A stretch of DNA of 64,000 bases, taken from Gamsiella multidivaricata (lineage: Eukaryota; Mortierellomycota; Mortierellomycetes; Mortierellales; Mortierellaceae). Shown here piece by piece: positions 59,326-64,000 of the stretch (the first letter of the stretch is position 1; every line of letters starts with the position of its first letter). The stretch spans positions 62,001-126,000 of the forward strand of contig NW_026251760.1 in assembly GCF_025024155.1 (NCBI RefSeq). The letters are read 5' to 3'. A program made the position numbers and the translations under genes. The notes under the pieces were generated by a model. It had not been told where the DNA came from. It worked only from the letters and a program-made list of their open reading frames with translations, and made no database searches.

Positions 59326-61347
59326 TTATAAATCGCTACTCTCCTCCTCCTGCTCAAAAACCTCCTCCTGCTCAAAAACCTCCTCATCGTCTGCTTTATG
59401 CGCCAGCAATTGGATTCGGTCCAGAGCGGTTTCCGCATCGGAAGCCAGGTGAGAAAGCACGCGCGTAGATTCGATAGATACGAGGCCATGGCGCCCACGG
59501 AACACGGACGTTGCTTCATCGATGGTCCGCCAGATAGCCGACATGTCAGACGGCCTCTTTCTCTGTGGGCTTGCATCAGACGATGGATATTCTTCAACCC
59601 TTGCGACGTCGCGAGAACGGAGAGTAAAAAGGACTCCGTTCATCTTCCGCTTCGGTGGAACCACATAATCATCATCCAAATCATCGTCATCATTGATTTC
59701 ATCCCCCTCAATAAAGTCGCTCTCTTGATGTTGGTTGAAAACGTGCTTGGATTCTTCGCTGTTTATGATGCTCAACGCAGCTTCACGAATCGACTCTGAA
59801 GGTCCATCACCGTCGCACATACTGAGGTAGTTGAGGACGGAAAAGTCCTTTTGCTTTGAGACGATGTCCTTGTTGTCCGCGTATTTTTGTTTGAGCTTCT
59901 ATTGAAGGCGTGTTACTTCATCCTCAAGTGTTACGACACCAAGCTCATGTAAGCGTTTCTTGTGCTCTGGAGGCATATTTGGGACATGGGCGAAGTAGTT
60001 ACGGATACAATTAGAATTGACCTTATTCCATGCCTTGACCAGACAGGCCCAGAGTACTCCATTAGCAACTGTTGCATCTGGATTATTCGCCCTCTTGCGA
60101 GCGCGAGCTATAACCTCCAGTATCTGCTGACTGTATTTAACCTTGAAAGATCGAATAATGCCGATGTCCAAAGGCTGAGTAACGGATGTTACCTTTCCTG
60201 GTAAACGTACGATGGTAATATTGGTGAGACCGAGGCTCTCGCTTCCATCATGTCCTGATGCGCCGTCGATAAGCAGAGCTATCTTGCGACCTTGCTCTCG
60301 AATATCCTTATCGAAATCCTTAAGCCATATGTCGAATTGCACTTTTGCCATATATCCAGAGCATTTCATATCGGCACCAACCTTTTGCAGCGTCTCCTCC
60401 TTCAATCCCTTGGGTTTGTTCTTCGCTATAAAATAGCAGAATGCAATGAGATAAATCCCTGTTATAATATTGCTCAGAATGTGTAAAATATGCAGCTACA
60501 CTCGACTTACACAGCACAGATAGCTTGCGTTTGTCAGACCCGGTAGAATTGCTGCAAAGCAAGATCGACACTCGAGCTGTCCGGATGATATTTTTGCCAC
60601 GAATTGGACCAGTGTCGAGTAATTTGTTTGAAAGCACCTTGAGATAGAGGCAAGTTTCGTCGCAGTTGTAAATGTCATTAGGGTCAAAACCTACGAGTGT
60701 CCTACGAATGTCGTCCGTCTGGAGTTGAACTTTTGTTAGATCCATAAACCCACTTTTGCCATGCACTATGTGTTTATTGATCGACCGCTGTCTCTTGAAT
60801 CCACGAAGTCATCCGTTTGAAAAGGCTGATGAAGGCGGCTTCTTCCCTTCTTTGTACTAATCATTCATGATGCCCCATAGATGCAGAGCTGCTGCTTTAA
60901 GGCGAGCATCAGTCACAACAACGTCTTTCGAAGCCTAGTGTTAGGATTGTACGCTTGAGAAAGTGTCTTAAAGCATTTGATAGAATTGCAAATCATACCT
61001 CGTTCTCTTTCGCGGATGTGCCACCTATAAAGTGCCTCTTCCAAGGCAAGGAATGGTCGCTCTTTAATGCGCTTGATTTTCTTGGAAGACCGGGGCGGCA
61101 GCCAGTTCTTGTTAGCTAAGATGGCGTCTCGCTCTTCCCAAATCCTATGAGCCGTAGAACTCTTGATGATACTGTGTTCGCGTCCAATGCGGGATATGGA
61201 GACCATGGGATCCCTCTCAATGGCAGCTTTGACGCTCTCAATAAACTGAACTTTCTCGTCCACTGTGATGGATTGGCGCTTTAGCTTCGGCTTCTTGGAG
61301 GAGGAAGCTCCCTTGCTTACTTTAGTCTTACGTTTCGCGTTGAGCAT
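59326..61347 (-). pseudogene. pogo-family (CENPB/Tigger-like) DNA transposase remnant
   Basis: Minus-strand reading. A helix-turn-helix N-terminal part (61347 to about 60930) has KRQSITVDEKVQFIESVKAA and SISRIGREHSIIKSSTAHRI. A CENPB-type second domain and a DDD catalytic core follow, with Asp in NCDETCLYLK, IDGASGH and QPLDIGIIRS. One genuine intron is recognisable (60510-60426, GTAAGT...TAG). Disabling changes are a frameshift near 60930, a TAG at 60857-60859, a TGA at 60809-60811 and a TAG at 59899-59901, after which the frame continues to 59326 with an acidic tail. Each stop is one transition from a sense codon (CAG or TGG). Members of the family are TA-inserting Tc1/mariner-superfamily elements, but some are domesticated; the stops argue against domestication here. 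Confidence 0.88.
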
Positions 61348-61746
61348 GGGGATGGTATATGAGATTGAGTCAACGATGAGTGATCACGTTAATATTTTTT
61401 CAGTTCCCACTAGAGTCCTCGTCAAAAAGTCGTAACCCATATATTTTCGGCACGAATGAATCACATAGACTGGTCTCCTTTTTCGGATAAAGACTTTACG
61501 TACAAATTTGTTACTTGCGTGGCCTTCATTCCTGCACACGGCGCGTGCTTCTTTGCTTTTTTGTTTCTATTTCTCGTACGTGGAGCTGACGACTGAATTG
61601 AACTTGAGTATTATAAAACTATTGGGGTTACGACTTTTTGGCGGATGTGTGCTGTACACACACAGGACACTGAAATTCGATTTCAGGCACGTTGTTTGTT
61701 TGAATGAATCCGTTTTCTTTGGACTCCAAACAGGACGGACAACATC
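61348..61746. other. gap between transposase remnant and RNase H2A
   Basis: Contains the inverted-repeat pair at 61420-61438 and 61625-61643, and the presumed RNase H2A promoter. No gene. Confidence 0.55.
61420..61643. repeat. 19-bp inverted-repeat pair bounding 224 bp (possible MITE or transposon ends)
   Basis: CGTCAAAAAGTCGTAACCC at 61420-61438 is the reverse complement, with one mismatch, of GGGTTACGACTTTTTGGCG at 61625-61643. It may be a miniature element or transposon terminal repeats. No flanking TA or longer duplication is obvious. Confidence 0.65.
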
Positions 61747-63244
61747 ATGGACGCTGAAGAGGAATCATTCTCGCTGGAGATGGAGGACACGGGGCTGGAT
61801 CTTCCAGTCCGCGCAACAAGTCCGCCGTCAGGGACCAATACAGCATTACTCAAGTCGTATACCTATACCACACCACTGCCGACCTCATTAGAAACTGATC
61901 AGGAATGCATCCTCGGAGTGGACGAAGCAGGAAGAGGTCCTGTTTTGGGACCAATGGTTTATGGTATTTGCTACTGTCCGCTGTCCAAACAGAACGAGCT
62001 GGCTGACCTTGGATTCGCAGGTAGGAATCATACGCCAGGACTCATCAGGGATGGCTCGTTATCAAAGAGTTTGAGCTGACCGTTAGGTTGCATGCTAAAC
62101 AAATAGATTCAAAGACATTGAAAGAGGGCGAGAGGGACAGCCTTCTCGATGTCATCATGTCAAGGCCAGACCTGATCGGATGGAGCGTACGAGTGCTTTC
62201 ACCTATGGATATTTCTAATAGCATGCTGAGAAAGTAAAGGCAATATTGGACAGCAGAGAGGGCAACATGCATAGACCATTGCGATTCCTGACATTCTGGC
62301 GCCACCAATTTTTTTTAGGGAAAAGTACAACCTGAACGCACTGGCGCACGACACGACGATCCAACTCATCCGCGAGACCCTTGCTTCGGGAGTGAACCTG
62401 AAAGAGGTACATATCATGGTTCACCAATGTACGATACTGCATTTCTGAAAAACATAGGGAACCACCTAGATATTTATGCTTTATATTTGCTTCAATTAGA
62501 TCTATGTTGACACGGTTGGACCACCCGAGACGTACCAAAAAAAGCTCGAAAATCTGTTCCCATCTGTTACAAAGATCGTTGTTGCAAAGAAAGCCGATTC
62601 CAAATACCCTATCGTCTCTGCTGCCAGTATATGTGCCAAGGTCACCCGCGATGATGTTCTCCGGCATTGGATTTTTGCGGAGACAGGAATTGCTAACACG
62701 ATCTCACGCCAATTCGGATCCGGATATCCATCAGGTGCGTGTTCCTTGCGTGTTGTCTCGATTGCTTAGATCCTGCATGGAAGAATGGATCAAGGGAATG
62801 CACCGCTACCCATCATTAACTTGTATTGTTGACATACTAGATCCAAAGACGGTGGCATGGCTCAAATCAAATATAGATCCCGTCTTTGGGTACCCCAATA
62901 TCGTACGATTCAGCTGGCAGACGTCCAAAACACTGCTGGAGACGTCTGGGAAAATTGTTCGTTGGTAAGTGCATGTAGATATGAAGCAGCTTTATGCCTC
63001 TGTGTTTCTCGACGTTCTCTATTGAAATATTCACAAGCCCAATATCGTGCCCATTGATAGGCCTGATGACGACGAGAGCAATTCACAGCCTAGAATTACT
63101 GCGCTTTTCGGTCAAGCTGGAGAAATCAGCGCGGAATTGGCCCAGCAGATGAGACAGTACTCGGGATATATCACGAGGACTTCTCCTCGTCCACGCCCTC
63201 AGCTTATGCAGGACATGGCCCTCAGGAGCGTTATCGATTTCTAG
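61747..63244 (+). CDS. RNASEH2A: ribonuclease H2 catalytic subunit A
   Basis: Six exons: 61747-62020, 62107-62233, 62319-62406, 62500-62734, 62841-62964, 63061-63244, encoding 343 residues (human about 300). It is the catalytic subunit of the nuclear RNase H2 complex, which cuts RNA in RNA-DNA hybrids and single ribonucleotides in DNA. Signatures are [20 protein letters not shown] (Asp59-Glu60 and the GRG motif), [30 protein letters not shown] (Asp about 167), [20 protein letters not shown] and [15 protein letters not shown]. The N-terminal extension of about 50 residues is acidic and poorly conserved. AATAAA at 63247-63252 lies 2 bp past the stop, which makes a very short 3' untranslated region likely. 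Subunits B and C were not seen here. Confidence 0.95.
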
Positions 63245-63246
63245 CC

Positions 63247-63252
63247 AATAAA
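63247..63252 (+). terminator. AATAAA poly(A) signal of RNASEH2A
   Basis: AATAAA begins 3 bases after the TAG stop codon; transcription end would lie about 10-30 bp beyond. Confidence 0.5.
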
Positions 63253-63362
63253 AATTCAGCCAGATAAATAGAACGTGCTTAAGAGTTGATTTGTCCACAT
63301 TCTTTCCTCCCAGATCACCTCTGCTCTGTGCTCGCCTTACAAACCACTTGGAATGATCTTTG

Positions 63363-64000
63363 ATGCCACCAGAACAGTCAAATCCGCGAGGGACGTATGC
63401 CCGTAGGGGCTACTACCGAGGCAGAGGCCGAGGGTCATGGCAGGGCGGTAGCCAGGACAATCAGAATGGTGGCGGCAGGAATAAGTACTACCCCGGACAA
63501 TCCCAGGACCCCGATGCAGACAGCCAGAACAATGGCAAACGCTGGGAGCGACCGAGGACATCGACTCCAAGAAACAAAGACCAGAATACTCAGCAAGCAG
63601 AGGTAGAAGTCAACACACCAATGGTGCAGGCGGATGAGATACCGGCGGGAGCGATACAGATGCAGCAGGCATCACAACCTAGGACAAAACATGCGACGAA
63701 TTGTCCCTGGGTCGATTGGGATGTATATTTTCCTCAGGAGGGTAAGAGACCGGAGGCACCATGTGATATTTGGAATGCTGCTGGAAACCATGGCTTATGC
63801 GATGCTAAGTACTGTTCGCTAAAACCTCTAGACTATCACAAGGAGCATGAGTACATTCAATGGATTGGCGAGTTCAACAAGTACCTCCAGACATATCATT
63901 TATATGGACTCTCCAAGGTATGTTCTACAAATGAAGTCTTTGGGACATGATGGCATGATGGCCACCGACTCACAGGACTTTCTTCTTGCAATTTACAGGA
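63363..64000 (+). CDS. RGG-rich protein of unknown function, 5' part (right-truncated)
   Basis: Exon 1 runs 63363-63917 (185 codons, phase 0, donor AAG|GTATGT). An acceptor AG at 63997-63998 would start exon 2 at 63999, so only two bases of it are in the window. The N-terminus is rich in Arg, Gly, Tyr and Asn (RRGYYRGRGRGSWQGG) and probably RNA-binding or disordered. A Gln/Asn/Asp linker follows, then a more ordered part with NCPWVDWDVYFPQEGKRP and several Cys/His/Trp residues (CPW, PCDIW, HGLCD, KYCSL), which could be a metal site. I do not recognise it. The ATG at 63363 was used; the codon before it is TTG. Confidence 0.65.

Noticed and set aside
59326..61347. A domesticated, functional pogo-derived gene
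   Set aside because: Two stops and a frameshift lie in the N-terminal half and a third stop follows the catalytic core. Splicing cannot remove all of them with the available sites.

Overview
This window looks like nuclear DNA of an early-diverging filamentous fungus, most likely Mortierellomycota/Mucoromycota. The genes carry many short GT-AG introns, including very small exons. They have long Gln/Ser/Pro/His-rich segments, pyrimidine-rich leaders and poly(A)-tailed insertions. Several are genes kept in animals and early fungi but missing from common yeasts (an ITFG2-like gene, a grainyhead/CP2 factor, a PRL phosphatase). The assignment is inferred from gene content only. I saw no rRNA, CRISPR array or convincing tRNA gene.

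Layout. 1-1293 is the 3' end of an unrecognised gene. 1609-2563 (-) is a tetraspan membrane protein. 2564-4933 is intergenic and holds a nested pair of poly(A) retroinsertions, each with its own 18-bp target duplication. 4934-11397 (+) is an ITFG2-like gene with eight exons and a very long disordered tail. 13036-14196 (+) is a single-pass membrane protein. 15033-19644 (+) is a PMR1-type Golgi Ca2+/Mn2+ ATPase in ten exons. 20228-21438 (-) is a penta-EF-hand protein. 22269-22957 (-) is an unrecognised gene with an unresolved 5' end, followed by a 3.3-kb gene-poor stretch. 26298-27985 (+) is a triose-phosphate/nucleotide-sugar type transporter. 28608-31141 (-) is a grainyhead/CP2 transcription factor. 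32089-32693 (-) is the large subunit of molybdopterin synthase. 33006-34202 (-) is a PRL-type phosphatase, divergent from an AIG1-type GTPase with a 63-Gln tract at 34857-36509 (+). 36858-39708 (-) is a Kre9-like-domain surface protein with a long cytosolic tail. 42371-44346 (+) is a compact Rap-GAP protein. 46399-50955 (+) is a 1518-residue orphan in one exon. 51102-52450 (+) is the V-ATPase proteolipid in seven exons. 53506-55569 (+) is a four-span membrane protein. 56248-57204 (+) is a WW-domain protein with SPYGAP repeats. 57831-59173 (+) is an orphan. 59326-61347 (-) is a pogo-family transposase remnant with three nonsense codons and a frameshift. 61747-63244 (+) is RNase H2 subunit A. 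63363 to the right edge is the start of an RGG-rich gene.

The genes do not form a cluster for one pathway. A loose theme is endomembrane and nutrient physiology (Golgi Ca2+/Mn2+ pump, V-ATPase rotor subunit, ITFG2-like protein, sugar-phosphate transporter) plus small-GTPase and calcium signalling (Rap-GAP, AIG1 GTPase, PEF protein). No new multi-gene system is evident. The most notable items are the nested retroinsertions, the ITFG2-like protein with its unusual additions, the PRL phosphatase without a CAAX box, and the pogo relic. Exon boundaries were assigned by hand from splice motifs, reading-frame continuity and remembered family motifs; none was checked against transcripts or databases.
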